Shown: positions 1 through 7,925 of the stretch, in pieces
Layout of the letters: each line of letters starts with the position of its first letter
How positions within the stretch are numbered: the first letter of the stretch is position 1
NCBI RefSeq assembly: GCF_016124105.1
Contig: NZ_JADGMQ010000022.1
Span: forward strand, 1-54,552
Reading direction: 5' to 3'
Length of the DNA stretch: 54,552 nucleotides
From: Aquamicrobium zhengzhouense
GTDB lineage: Bacteria; Pseudomonadota; Alphaproteobacteria; Rhizobiales; Rhizobiaceae
The notes under the pieces: generated by a model
The model's input: the letters and a program-made list of their open reading frames with translations, nothing else
Told to the model about the DNA's origin: nothing
The model's database searches: none
Position numbers and translations under genes: made by a program

Positions 1-1
1 G

Positions 2-150
2 CCCGAACCATTTATTGGGAACGGCGTGTGCGGATCTCATCATGGCCTGGCTGCAACCGCAGCCCACTCGCGAGAGGCCGGATACATTTATGCAACTGGT
101 ATCGTCGCTCACGATGTCGCGTACCCTTGCACGGACGAGGCGGACCATAC
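2..150 (+). other. Open reading frame fragment at the window edge
   Basis: The frame starting at base 2 is open across the left edge and reads plausible protein (around GNGVCGSHHGLAATA and AHDVAYPCTDEADH) until it meets the IS3 fragment near base 150. It may be the remaining part of a gene cut by the insertion. I do not recognise the family, and the reading is too short to exclude chance. No start codon or ribosome binding site can be judged because the upstream part is outside the window. Confidence 0.2.
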
Positions 151-412
151 ATTCTTTGACAAAAGCTCCTTCAGCGCAGCTGCTTCTAGCATCTGGTCCG
201 CCAGCAGCTTCTTCAGCTTAGCGTTCTCATCTTCCAGGGCCTTCAGACGCTTGGCGTCGGACACGTCCATCCCGCCATACTTCGCCTTCCAATTAAACAG
301 TGTCGCCTCGCCTGACCCCATGCTTGCGGGCCAGATCGCCTGCCTTCGCGCCCGCCTCGTGCTCGCGCAGAACCCCGATGATCTGTTCTTCCGTGAACCG
401 CTTCCGCTTCAT
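145..412 (-). mobile_element. IS3-family transposase OrfA remnant, frameshifted and truncated
   Basis: On the minus strand an ATG at 412 opens a typical IS3-family (IS407-like) OrfA beginning MKRKRFTEEQIIGVLREHEA. An extra base near 308-312 then breaks the frame. The next frame carries the rest of the helix-turn-helix (EATLFNWKAKYGGMDVSDAK) and the leucine-rich coiled segment (LKALEDENAKLKKLLADQM), and homology stops near base 150 after KELLSK. OrfB and both ends of the element are missing. It is a dead relic. It differs from the IS3 relic near 51754, whose OrfA starts MKGSKFSEAQ. Confidence 0.8.
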
Positions 413-635
413 CTATCTGTCCTTCGATCAAAGGCCGGACTCTAATCTCAGATGGAGGAAAAACTCAGTGGCAGGTCAATACGGTCAATTCCCAAAGCTA
501 CAAAAGCAACTGCAGCTTTCACAGATCAGAGTGCTGACACCAGACACCAAGATGATCGCAGGTCCAGCAATACCGAGTAGGATGCCGAGTTCGGTGTTCG
601 AGCCCCGCCGAAGTGGGGCTTTGATTGACGTTCTC

Positions 636-917
636 TTATTTCTTCTGGATATTGCTGCTGGTATCTCGCTTTGCTGGTCTAGGTTTCGTATCGCCCGTCG
701 GTACCGCGATACTGCTTCCGCGTTCTGCGCAGCCTCGTCTGGCTTGGCTATGGGTGATCTCCTGAGTACCGTCACCGTATGTCCATCTATAGCCATCGTC
801 ACAAATTACGGTATATCGCTCGTTCTTATATTCGATTGAATATGCGAAGGCCGTCGGGATTGGTGCGAGAAGAACGGTTGATGCGATTGTGACCAGGACG
901 ATGTTCTTGAAATTCAT
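636..917 (-). CDS. Small secreted protein, tandem paralogue 1
   Basis: A 93-residue protein with a clear Sec signal peptide (about residues 1-25, ending PTAFA). The mature part is about 68 residues, with two cysteines and the pattern YxIxYKxxxYxVxCDxGxRWxxGDG, then ITH, then RGSSIxVP. A good Shine-Dalgarno (GGAGGAG) precedes the ATG at 917. The next gene upstream on the same strand encodes a homologue of the same length, so this is a tandem duplication. The two cysteines could form a disulfide after export. I know no function for this family; cell-envelope or extracytoplasmic location is inferred from the signal peptide only. Confidence 0.65.
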   Translation of the reverse strand: MNFKNIVLVTIASTVLLAPIPTAFAYSIEYKNERYTVICDDGYRWTYGDGTQEITHSQARRGCAERGSSIAVPTGDTKPRPAKRDTSSNIQKK

Positions 918-964
918 GACTGGCTCCTCCGGTTATTACAATCAGACGAACAAAAAACGCAAAC

Positions 965-1246
965 CTATCGTTTTTGGACGCTGCTGCTCGTGTCTTTCTG
1001 TGCTGGTCCTGTTCTGGCCAATCCGTCCGGGACCTTGATGCTACTTCCACGTGCTTCGCAGACCTTCTTCGCGTCGTCATGTGTTATTATTTGAGAACCG
1101 TCGCCGCGCCTCCATCTGTCCCCGTTGTCACAGGTAACCGAATACTTCTTATCTTTGTAGTGGATCGTATATGCGAAAGCCGACGAGATCGGCGCGATAG
1201 AAACAGCTAGCGCGAGGGTTGCTAGAGAGATGGCCCTACAGCTCAT
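965..1246 (-). CDS. Small secreted protein, tandem paralogue 2
   Basis: A 93-residue homologue of the protein at 636-917, also with a Sec signal peptide (ending SSAFA) and two cysteines at the same positions. A hand alignment of the mature parts gives 37 identical positions out of 69. Identical blocks include GDG, ITH, RGSSI and DTSS near the C terminus, while most charged surface positions differ. The stop lies 47 bases before the start of paralogue 1, so the two could share a transcript. The ribosome binding site is weaker than that of paralogue 1. Function unknown. Confidence 0.6.
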   Translation of the reverse strand: MSCRAISLATLALAVSIAPISSAFAYTIHYKDKKYSVTCDNGDRWRRGDGSQIITHDDAKKVCEARGSSIKVPDGLARTGPAQKDTSSSVQKR

Positions 1247-1555
1247 GTCTTATTTCTGCCTTTTGAGTACAAAAATAGTGTAGTCTTTGCTTTGAACTCG
1301 TGCTGAACGCGTTGTTCAGAATGTATTCAGATTTCGGCGATAAATATTTTGAGGCAGCGCGCGTACCGGTGGACTTACCGTCATCGGGCACAGCCGAAGC
1401 AAACATCACCCAGTTGTCAAGGCACAACGGTTCGGGTGACGCCGTAACTCTGCCAAGTCCCGCGCCCTCCTCCGCCTCGCCCCTCCCCTACCTCGGAACG
1501 ATCCCCCCAGGCCTCGCATTAGCAAACTGAAGCAACACTGGATCTGGAGCGCGGG
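1247..1555. other. Intergenic region without a visible gene
   Basis: 309 bases between the divergent small secreted protein and the molybdopterin oxidoreductase. The left half is relatively AT-rich and probably holds the divergent promoters; the right half is a C-rich stretch (1460-1520). I see no convincing gene, RNA or operator. Confidence 0.4.
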
Positions 1556-3889
1556 ATGGCTGATCGGGCACGTCACCAAACCTACACCCAACCAACGGGG
1601 GGCTGGGGGTCGATCAAATCATTGGCAAAGCATGTGACAAAGCAGGGGGCGTTTGCGGCCGCGCCCGGCTTGGTGCGTGATCACAACAAGACTGGCGGCT
1701 ACATGTGCACCAGCTGCGCATGGGCAAAACCGGCCAAGCCGCATTTCGGCGAGTTTTGCGAAAACGGCGCCAAGGCGACGTTCTGGGATCTCACCCCGCG
1801 CCGCGCTGATCGCGCGTTTTTTGCCCGCCACACCCTGTCGGAGCTGCGCAAACGGGACGATTTCGCTCTCGAGAATGAAGGGCGACTGACAGAGCCGATG
1901 CGCTATGACCCGGCCAGCGACCGCTATGTGCCCGTTTCCTGGGACGAGGCATTCGCGGATATCGGAGCACGGCTGAAGGGTTATGATCGCGAAAGCGTCG
2001 TCTTCTACATGTCCGGCCGCGGCTCGCTTGAAACCTCGTTCATGTATCAGCTGCTGGCGCGGATGTATGGCAACAACAATCTGCCCGACAGCTCCAACAT
2101 GTGCCACGAGACGACCTCGGTTGCGCTGCCGCAGAGCATCGGCACGCCGGTCGGCACCGTGCTGCTCGAGGATTTCGCGCAGACGGATTGCATCCTTTCC
2201 TTCGGCCAGAATGTCGGCACCAACTCGCCGCGCCTTCTTCACACGCTGGAGGAGGTGCGCGAGCGCAACGTGCCGATTGTGGTATTCAACCCGCTGCGCG
2301 AGCGCGGCTGGGAGGAGTTTCTCAATCCCCAGCATATCGGCCAGATGGTAACCAACAGTCCGGTGCAGATCGCGACGCAATATTACCAGCCGCGCGCGGG
2401 TGGCGACATTGCCGTGATGATGGGCATGGCGAAGGCCCTGCTTGCCTGGGACGACGACTCGAAGGCCGCCGGCGCAAAGCGCGTCCTCGACATTGCCTTC
2501 ATCGACGAGCACACACATGGATTTGACGCGTTCGAAAGTCGCGTTCGCGCCTGCTTGTGGGAGGACATTGTCCGTGAAGCCGGAATAGCGCGCGGTGAGA
2601 TCGAGGCCGCGGCGCGGACCTATGCCAATGCAAACTCCGTCATCGCCATTTACGGGATGGGGCTGACCCAGCATCGCCTTGGCGTCGACAATGTTCAGAT
2701 GCTGATGAACCTTCTCTTCATGCGAGGTAATATCGGCAAGAAGGGTGCCGGCATCTGTCCGATCCGAGGCCATTCCAACGTTCAGGGCCAGCGCACCGTC
2801 GGCATTGCCGAGAAGACCGATCTGGTTCCGCTGGACCGGCTCGCGGAGCGCTACAGCTTCTCCCCGCCTCGTCAGGACGGGCTGAACACGGTCGAAGCCT
2901 GCGAGGCAATCATCGAAGGCAAAATCAGGGCCTTCATCGGCCTTGGCGGTAATTTCCTGCGCGCCATTCCCGAACGCGAATTGATGGAAGAGAGGTGGCG
3001 CGATCTGGATTTGTCCGTACAGATTGCCACCAAGCTCAACCGCACTCATCTGGTGCCCGCGAAAACGACGTATCTTCTGCCGACCCTAGTGCGCTCTGAG
3101 ATCGACGAGCAGGCGACAGGGCCGCAAATCGTGACGATGGAAGATTCCACGACCCGGATCCACGCCTCGCGCGGCAAATACAAGCCTGCCAGCCCGCACC
3201 TTCGCTCCGAACCGCGTATCGTCGCCGAGATCGCCAAGGCAGCGCTTTTGCCAAACGGGCGTGTGCCGTGGGATGAATGGGTGGGCGACTATGCCCTGGT
3301 GCGTGACGAAATCGCGGCCATCTTTCCGGCAGATTTCGGGGATTTCAACGCGAGGCTCGACATTCCGGGCGGCTTCGCGCGGCCGGTCGCAGCCCGGGAC
3401 CGTGCGTGGGAAACGAACACGGGTCGTGCCAATTTCAAGGTGCCGCAGGCGCTGAACGCCTCCTTCGACGAGGGAAATGATCCAGACATATTGCGGCTGA
3501 TCACCCTTCGCTCGAACGACCAGTTCAACACGACGGTCTACGGTTATGACGATCGCCTTCGCGGCATTCACGGCTCGCGCATGATCGTGATGATGAACCG
3601 CAAGGATCGCGAGCGACTCGGCATCGAAAAAGACGGGACCGCAAGGTTGACCACCGCCGTTGATGACGGGATCCACCGCAGCATGGGCGGCTTTCAGGTG
3701 ATCGATTACGACCTGCCCTCCGGCACGATCGCCGCCTACTACCCAGAATGCAACGCCCTCATTCCTCTCTGGCACTACTCCCAGGAAAGCAAAACGCCAG
3801 CGGCAAAGTCCGTGCCGGTGCGGATTGAGGCTGAGCGGCGGATCATACCAGGTCACCTCAAGGTCACGGCTTCTAGAGCTGCTAACTAG
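1556..3889 (+). CDS. FdhF/YdeP family molybdopterin oxidoreductase
   Basis: A 777-residue cytoplasmic oxidoreductase related to formate dehydrogenase alpha and Escherichia coli YdeP. The N-terminal cysteine pattern (C51, C54, then FCENGAK with C68) is the reduced version seen in YdeP-like proteins. After it come the bis-molybdopterin-guanine-dinucleotide binding regions (SGRGSLETSFMYQLLARMYG, SSNMCHETTSVAL, FNPLRERGWEE) and a C-terminal dinucleotide-binding domain (residues about 640-770, LRSNDQFNTTVYG). The family is commonly linked to acid or redox stress and its true substrate is unsettled. No electron-transfer partner or FdhD-type maturation gene lies beside it, so it stands alone here. 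The start at 1556 fits the family N terminus. Confidence 0.9.
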   Translation: MADRARHQTYTQPTGGWGSIKSLAKHVTKQGAFAAAPGLVRDHNKTGGYMCTSCAWAKPAKPHFGEFCENGAKATFWDLTPRRADRAFFARHTLSELRKRDDFALENEGRLTEPMRYDPASDRYVPVSWDEAFADIGARLKGYDRESVVFYMSGRGSLETSFMYQLLARMYGNNNLPDSSNMCHETTSVALPQSIGTPVGTVLLEDFAQTDCILSFGQNVGTNSPRLLHTLEEVRERNVPIVVFNPLRERGWEEFLNPQHIGQMVTNSPVQIATQYYQPRAGGDIAVMMGMAKALLAWDDDSKAAGAKRVLDIAFIDEHTHGFDAFESRVRACLWEDIVREAGIARGEIEAAARTYANANSVIAIYGMGLTQHRLGVDNVQMLMNLLFMRGNIGKKGAGICPIRGHSNVQGQRTVGIAEKTDLVPLDRLAERYSFSPPRQDGLNTVEACEAIIEGKIRAFIGLGGNFLRAIPERELMEERWRDLDLSVQIATKLNRTHLVPAKTTYLLPTLVRSEIDEQATGPQIVTMEDSTTRIHASRGKYKPASPHLRSEPRIVAEIAKAALLPNGRVPWDEWVGDYALVRDEIAAIFPADFGDFNARLDIPGGFARPVAARDRAWETNTGRANFKVPQALNASFDEGNDPDILRLITLRSNDQFNTTVYGYDDRLRGIHGSRMIVMMNRKDRERLGIEKDGTARLTTAVDDGIHRSMGGFQVIDYDLPSGTIAAYYPECNALIPLWHYSQESKTPAAKSVPVRIEAERRIIPGHLKVTASRAAN

Positions 3890-3976
3890 GCATTGGCAGG
3901 CTAGGCATTAGGTATGTCGTACTGAGGACCTCCACTTTCATCACTACCCGCGTCAAGTAAAAGAAATTTCCTCATA

Positions 3977-3991
3977 TTCCGGCATGCGGAA
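3977..3991. promoter_or_regulatory. Probable IclR operator upstream of tctC
   Basis: An inverted repeat TTCCG-N5-CGGAA about 110 bases before the tctC start. The same design (TTCCA-N5-CGGAA) occurs at 8766-8780 beside the IclR gene of this cluster. TTCC-N7-GGAA elements are compatible with IclR-family binding. I infer that the IclR protein encoded at 7926-8750 controls both operons. Confidence 0.45.
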
Positions 3992-4100
3992 CGCTGTGCT
4001 GTCTTGCTGGAGAGCCTCCATCTCCTGACATAGTAGTTTACCTATCCGCCGCACTGGGAGGCCATCGCAAATGGTCCGCGGCAAATCGGGAGAGATAGCT

Positions 4101-5063
4101 ATGTTGAAGAAATATTTGGCAAGCGCCGCGATTGGCATGATGGCGCTCGGCTTGGGCGCATCGGCTTCGTTAGCACAGACCTATCCTGACCGTCCGATCA
4201 CACTGGTTGTTCCGTTCGCTGCAGGCGGCGGCACGGACATTCAGGCGCGCAAGGTTGCTGACGGCATTTCCAAGGCACTCGGCCAGCCGGTCGTTGTCGA
4301 AAACAAGCCGGGCGCAGGCAGCCTCATCGGCGTGCAGTATGCAGCCCAGCAGAAGCCGGACGGCTACACGCTGCTAATGATGTCGTCGTCCTACGTGACG
4401 AACGTCGTTCTGGGCGAAGGCAAGCCATACGATCCGGCAGCCGATTTCGAGCCGGTCACCATGGTTTCGATCTCGCCGACCGCACTCGTCGCTCACCCGA
4501 GCGTCAAGGCTGAAACGCTGCAGGAATTCATCGATCTCGCCAAGGCAGAGCCGGGCCTGATCAACTACGGCACGTTTGGCGACCGTTCGCAGCCGCATCT
4601 GTCGGCTGTGCTGTTCGGCGCTGAAGCTGGCCTTGAGATGAATGCAATTCCTTACAATGGCGGCGGCCCGGCTGTGACGGCTGTCGTCAGCGGCGAAGTC
4701 GACATGCTGATGCCGACGATCATGCTGGTTCAGCCGCATGTCGAAAGCGGCGCGCTGCGTGCGCTTGCGATCGCATCGTCGGTTCGCAGCCCGCTGGCTC
4801 CGGAAGTCCCGACCTTCGCTGAAGCTGGCTTCCCGTTCGAAATGGGTACCTGGTTCGGCATCGCAGCTCCGGCTGGCACCGATCCGGAGATCGTCAAGAA
4901 GGTTTCGGAAGCAGCCATCGGCTTCCTGACCACCGACGAAATGCGCAAGGAAATTGAAGGCGAAGGCTCGGTCCTTCTCGCACTCGACCCGGCGAAGACG
5001 AAGGCATTCATTGCCGACGAAATCGAGCGCTGGACGAAGGTCAAGGAACTCGGCCTCTTCTAA
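4101..5063 (+). CDS. tctC: Bug/TctC-type periplasmic solute-binding protein
   Basis: A 320-residue extracytoplasmic binding protein of the tripartite tricarboxylate transporter (TTT) class. A Sec signal peptide ends at SLAQ, followed by the classic Bug opening YPDRPITLVVPFAAGGGTD. Further family motifs are VVENKPGAGSLIG and YNGGGPAVTAVVSGEVDM. The ATG at 4101 follows a GGGAGAG Shine-Dalgarno; an in-frame ATG 30 bases earlier lacks one and would spoil the signal peptide. It delivers a carboxylate ligand to the TctA/TctB membrane pair encoded just downstream. Bug proteins bind tricarboxylates, dicarboxylates, aromatic acids or sugar acids, so the ligand is open; the neighbouring RraA and FAH-fold enzymes favour an oxo- or hydroxy-acid. 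Confidence 0.93.
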   Translation: MLKKYLASAAIGMMALGLGASASLAQTYPDRPITLVVPFAAGGGTDIQARKVADGISKALGQPVVVENKPGAGSLIGVQYAAQQKPDGYTLLMMSSSYVTNVVLGEGKPYDPAADFEPVTMVSISPTALVAHPSVKAETLQEFIDLAKAEPGLINYGTFGDRSQPHLSAVLFGAEAGLEMNAIPYNGGGPAVTAVVSGEVDMLMPTIMLVQPHVESGALRALAIASSVRSPLAPEVPTFAEAGFPFEMGTWFGIAAPAGTDPEIVKKVSEAAIGFLTTDEMRKEIEGEGSVLLALDPAKTKAFIADEIERWTKVKELGLF

Positions 5064-5074
5064 ATCTGGACAAT

Positions 5075-5096
5075 CCGGGCGGCCTCAGCCGCCCGG
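5075..5096 (+). terminator. Intercistronic hairpin after tctC
   Basis: A perfect 9-bp stem (CCGGGCGGC / GCCGCCCGG) with loop CTCA lies 11 bases after the tctC stop and 20 before rraA, without a run of T. It is more likely an mRNA-stabilising or partial-termination hairpin than a full terminator. Such a hairpin would let the binding protein be made in excess over the downstream products. Confidence 0.6.
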
Positions 5097-5116
5097 TCTG
5101 CTTTACGGATAGGACC

Positions 5117-5842
5117 ATGACAGTCAGACTTACCGGCAAGATTGCCGCCGAGCGCATTGCTGCGCTGGATTTTCCGCGTCCCGACCAAGACATCATCGAC
5201 GCGTTCAAGACCATCGGATGCGACACTTCGATGGTGTCGGATGTCATGGACAAGCTTGGTCTCGTCGGCGCTGTTGGCGCGTCGGACCTCGTTCCAACCA
5301 TTCACGGCCAGCCGATCGTCGGCCCCGCCATCACGGTCAAGCACGAGCCGCTGCGCGGCGACGACAACCCGAACCAGCGCGCTGCCGCCGGCTTCAACGG
5401 CATGGCCGAAATGGAAGCGCACAACCTTGCCCAGCCGGGCGATGTCGTCGTCATTCAGGGCGTCGCCGGTCTGTCGAACATGGGCGGCGTCTCGTCGACC
5501 ATCGCACAGCGCCAGGGCATTGTGGGTGCCATCGTTGACGGTGGTATCCGCGACCTCAACCTGTCGCGCGAAATCGGCTTCCCGAAATGGGCGACCGAAA
5601 TCTCGCCGATCACCGGCAAGTGGCGCATCCAGACGACCGAGATCAACGGTCCGGTCAATGTCTGCGGCTTGCGCATCAATCCGGGCGATCTGATCGTCGC
5701 CGACGACACGGGCGTTTGCGTTGTCCCGATCGAACATGCACGCGCGGTGGCCGATGGCTGCCTCAAAATGTTCAACCTAGAGGCACGTCGTCTCGAAGCC
5801 ATCGCTGCCGGCGCGCATATCGCAGACCTGCCGAAGGCCTGA
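5117..5842 (+). CDS. RraA family protein (HMG/CHA-aldolase-like)
   Basis: A 241-residue protein of the RraA / 4-hydroxy-4-methyl-2-oxoglutarate aldolase family. Typical segments are DTSMVSDVMDKLG, GPAITVKHEP, the loop QPGDVVVIQG, and GAIVDGGIRDLN, which carries the Arg-Asp pair that helps bind the substrate and divalent metal. The enzymatic members cleave 4-hydroxy-2-oxo acids to pyruvate or oxaloacetate products, or decarboxylate oxaloacetate. True RNase E regulators are shorter (about 160 residues), so an enzyme is preferred. It sits inside a TTT operon, between the binding protein and the membrane subunits, which suggests it acts on the imported compound or its breakdown product. Confidence 0.85.
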   Translation: MTVRLTGKIAAERIAALDFPRPDQDIIDAFKTIGCDTSMVSDVMDKLGLVGAVGASDLVPTIHGQPIVGPAITVKHEPLRGDDNPNQRAAAGFNGMAEMEAHNLAQPGDVVVIQGVAGLSNMGGVSSTIAQRQGIVGAIVDGGIRDLNLSREIGFPKWATEISPITGKWRIQTTEINGPVNVCGLRINPGDLIVADDTGVCVVPIEHARAVADGCLKMFNLEARRLEAIAAGAHIADLPKA

Positions 5843-5852
5843 TTATCACGAC

Positions 5853-5882
5853 AACGCTCGCTCCTCACCGGGGGCGGGCGTT
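5853..5882 (+). terminator. Intercistronic hairpin between rraA and tctB
   Basis: Thirteen consecutive pairs (three of them G-T) are formed by AACGCTCGCTCCT and GGGGGCGGGCGTT around loop CACC. It ends 8 bases before the GGAGG ribosome binding site of tctB. It has only a weak T-rich tail, so it is probably a partial terminator or processing barrier. Confidence 0.5.
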
Positions 5883-5901
5883 TAGTCTTGGAGGAAATGA
5901 C

Positions 5902-6354
5902 ATGCTGCGGTTTTTGCTGCGCAGTCCTGATGGGCAAACGGCCCTGACATTTGTCGGGCTTGGCCTTGCCGTCGCTTGGGGTGCAACAAGCTACAACGTC
6001 GGAACGCCGGGCCGCATGGGACCGGGCTTCTTTCCGTTTGTCCTCGGCCTCCTTTTGGCCGCGCTCGGTCTTGGTGTCTTCCTTGCCGGCTGGTTCAAGC
6101 GCGAGCACGAAGCCTTTGGACCAACGCCGTGGCGCGCGATCATTTGCATCACCGCATCGGCCCTTATTGCCGGTGTCTTCCTCGAGCAGTTCGGACTGGC
6201 ACCTGCCGTCGTCGCATCGACCTTCATCGGCGCACTGGCCGAGCCGCGCGCCAACTGGCTGCGCGTTGCCGTCGTCTCGGTCGCTCTTGTCGGCTTTGCG
6301 TGGCTTGTCTTTGTCGCCGGGCTGGATCTTCGACTGCCGCTGGTGAGGACCTGA
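5902..6354 (+). CDS. tctB: TTT transporter small membrane subunit TctB
   Basis: A 150-residue membrane protein with four hydrophobic segments (about residues 14-32, 42-64, 80-115 and 122-142), the usual layout and size of TctB. The motif GxxFFPFVLGLLLAALG near residue 40 is typical. The ATG at 5902 follows GGAGG at ideal spacing. TctB works with TctA to move the ligand across the inner membrane with cation co-transport. The gene ends 4 bases before tctA, so the two are translationally linked. Confidence 0.88.
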   Translation: MLRFLLRSPDGQTALTFVGLGLAVAWGATSYNVGTPGRMGPGFFPFVLGLLLAALGLGVFLAGWFKREHEAFGPTPWRAIICITASALIAGVFLEQFGLAPAVVASTFIGALAEPRANWLRVAVVSVALVGFAWLVFVAGLDLRLPLVRT

Positions 6355-6358
6355 GGCC

Positions 6359-7861
6359 ATGGATTTCATCAATAACCTCGCGCTTGGCTTTTCCCACTCG
6401 CTGGCGCTGCACAATATTCTCTATTGCTTCATCGGTGCGCTGCTTGGCACCGCGATCGGCGTCCTGCCGGGTCTTGGGCCGCTCGCCACCATTGCGATGC
6501 TTTTGCCGCTGACCTTCAGCCTTGATCCGATTTCGGCGCTGATCATGCTCGCGGGCATCTATTATGGCGCGCAATATGGCGGCTCGACCACCGCGATCCT
6601 CGTCAATCTGCCGGGCGAAAACTCGTCGGTCGTCACCGCGATCGACGGCTACCAGATGGCGCGTCAGGGGCGTGGTGGCGCAGCGCTTGCAACCGCAGCG
6701 CTTGCCTCCGTGCTAGCAGGCGTCATCGCCACCTTCTTCATTGCCGGCTTCTCGCCGATCTTGGCTAAGGCCGCGCTGTCGTTCAAATCACCAGAATATT
6801 TCTCGCTGATGATCGTTGGCCTGTTTGCGGCGGTTATCCTTGCCAACGGCTCGATCATCAAGGCGATCGGCATGGTGGTGATCGGCCTGATCCTCGGCAC
6901 GGTCGGCACGGACTTGAACAGCGGCGCCAATCGCTTCACCTTCGGGACGCTGAACCTGATGTCGGGCCTTGAATTCGTCGCCATCTCGATGGGCCTCTTT
7001 GCCTTTGCCGAGATCATGTCGAACGTGGCGCAAAAGGCCTCGGCCAAGACCGACCTGCACAAGGTCTCGCGCCTGTGGCCTTCGAAGCAGGATTTCCGGT
7101 ATGGCACTCCTGCAGCGGTGCGTGGCACCTTGCTTGGTTCCGTGCTCGGCATCTTGCCTGGTGGCGGCGCGGCGCTTGCGTCTTTCTCGGCCTACTCGCT
7201 GGAAAAGAAGGTCGCGCGCGATCCGTCGCAGTTCGGCAAGGGCGCCATTCAGGGCGTTGCAGGTCCAGAAGCTGCCAACAATGCGGCGGCCCAGACCTCG
7301 TTCATCCCGATGCTAACGCTTGCGATCCCGTCCAACGGCGTCATGGCGCTGATGATGGGCGCGATGATGGTGCACAATATCGTGCCGGGCCCGATGATCC
7401 TGACGCAGAACGCGCCGATGTTCTGGGCGCTGGTCACCTCGATGCTGATCGGCAACGTGATCCTTGTTCTCCTCAACCTGCCGCTCGTCGGCCTATGGGT
7501 CAAACTGATCAGCGTGCCGTACACGGTGCTCTATCCGGCTATCTTGATGTTCTGCCTGATCGGCCTCTACGGCATCGAAAACTCGAGCTTCAACGTCTAT
7601 GTCGCAGCTGTGTTCGGCCTCGTCGGCTTCATGCTGCACCGGTTGAAGTGCGAACCGGCTCCCTTGCTGCTCGGCTTCATTCTCGGCCCGCTGCTGGAAG
7701 AGAACCTGCGCCGTTCGCTGCTTTTGTCTAAGGGTGACTTCACCATCTTCGTCGATCGCCCGATCTCGCTGGCGCTTCTGCTTCTGGCTGCGGTGCTGCT
7801 TTTGTCGACGATGATGCCAAGCTTCCGCAAGAAGCGCGAAGAGGCATTCGCCGAAGACTGA
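6359..7861 (+). CDS. tctA: TTT transporter large permease subunit TctA
   Basis: A 500-residue polytopic membrane protein, the size expected for TctA. Family hallmarks include GVLPGLGPLATIAMLLPLTF near the N terminus, YGAQYGGSTTAILVNLPGE near residue 65, the repeated GxLPGGGAALASF in the second half, and GFILGPLLEENLRRSL near the C terminus. It forms the channel for the ligand captured by the TctC-type protein. It is the last gene of the operon and is followed directly by a strong terminator. Confidence 0.95.
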   Translation: MDFINNLALGFSHSLALHNILYCFIGALLGTAIGVLPGLGPLATIAMLLPLTFSLDPISALIMLAGIYYGAQYGGSTTAILVNLPGENSSVVTAIDGYQMARQGRGGAALATAALASVLAGVIATFFIAGFSPILAKAALSFKSPEYFSLMIVGLFAAVILANGSIIKAIGMVVIGLILGTVGTDLNSGANRFTFGTLNLMSGLEFVAISMGLFAFAEIMSNVAQKASAKTDLHKVSRLWPSKQDFRYGTPAAVRGTLLGSVLGILPGGGAALASFSAYSLEKKVARDPSQFGKGAIQGVAGPEAANNAAAQTSFIPMLTLAIPSNGVMALMMGAMMVHNIVPGPMILTQNAPMFWALVTSMLIGNVILVLLNLPLVGLWVKLISVPYTVLYPAILMFCLIGLYGIENSSFNVYVAAVFGLVGFMLHRLKCEPAPLLLGFILGPLLEENLRRSLLLSKGDFTIFVDRPISLALLLLAAVLLLSTMMPSFRKKREEAFAED

Positions 7862-7883
7862 TCAACGGCACATTCCCGAAACG

Positions 7884-7919
7884 AAAAGCCCCCGTCAGCA
7901 TCCGCTGCGGGGGCTTTTT
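7884..7919. terminator. Bidirectional intrinsic terminator
   Basis: AAAAGCCCCCG pairs with CGGGGGCTTTT, with an inner CAGC/GCTG stem. The A run on one side and T run on the other make it work in both directions. It separates the convergent tctA (+) and IclR gene (-). Confidence 0.9.
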
Positions 7920-7925
7920 CGTGAC

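Noticed and set aside
1619-3049. Long minus-strand open frame opposite the molybdopterin oxidoreductase gene
   Set aside because: It mirrors the codon structure of the real gene, has no family likeness and no ribosome binding site.
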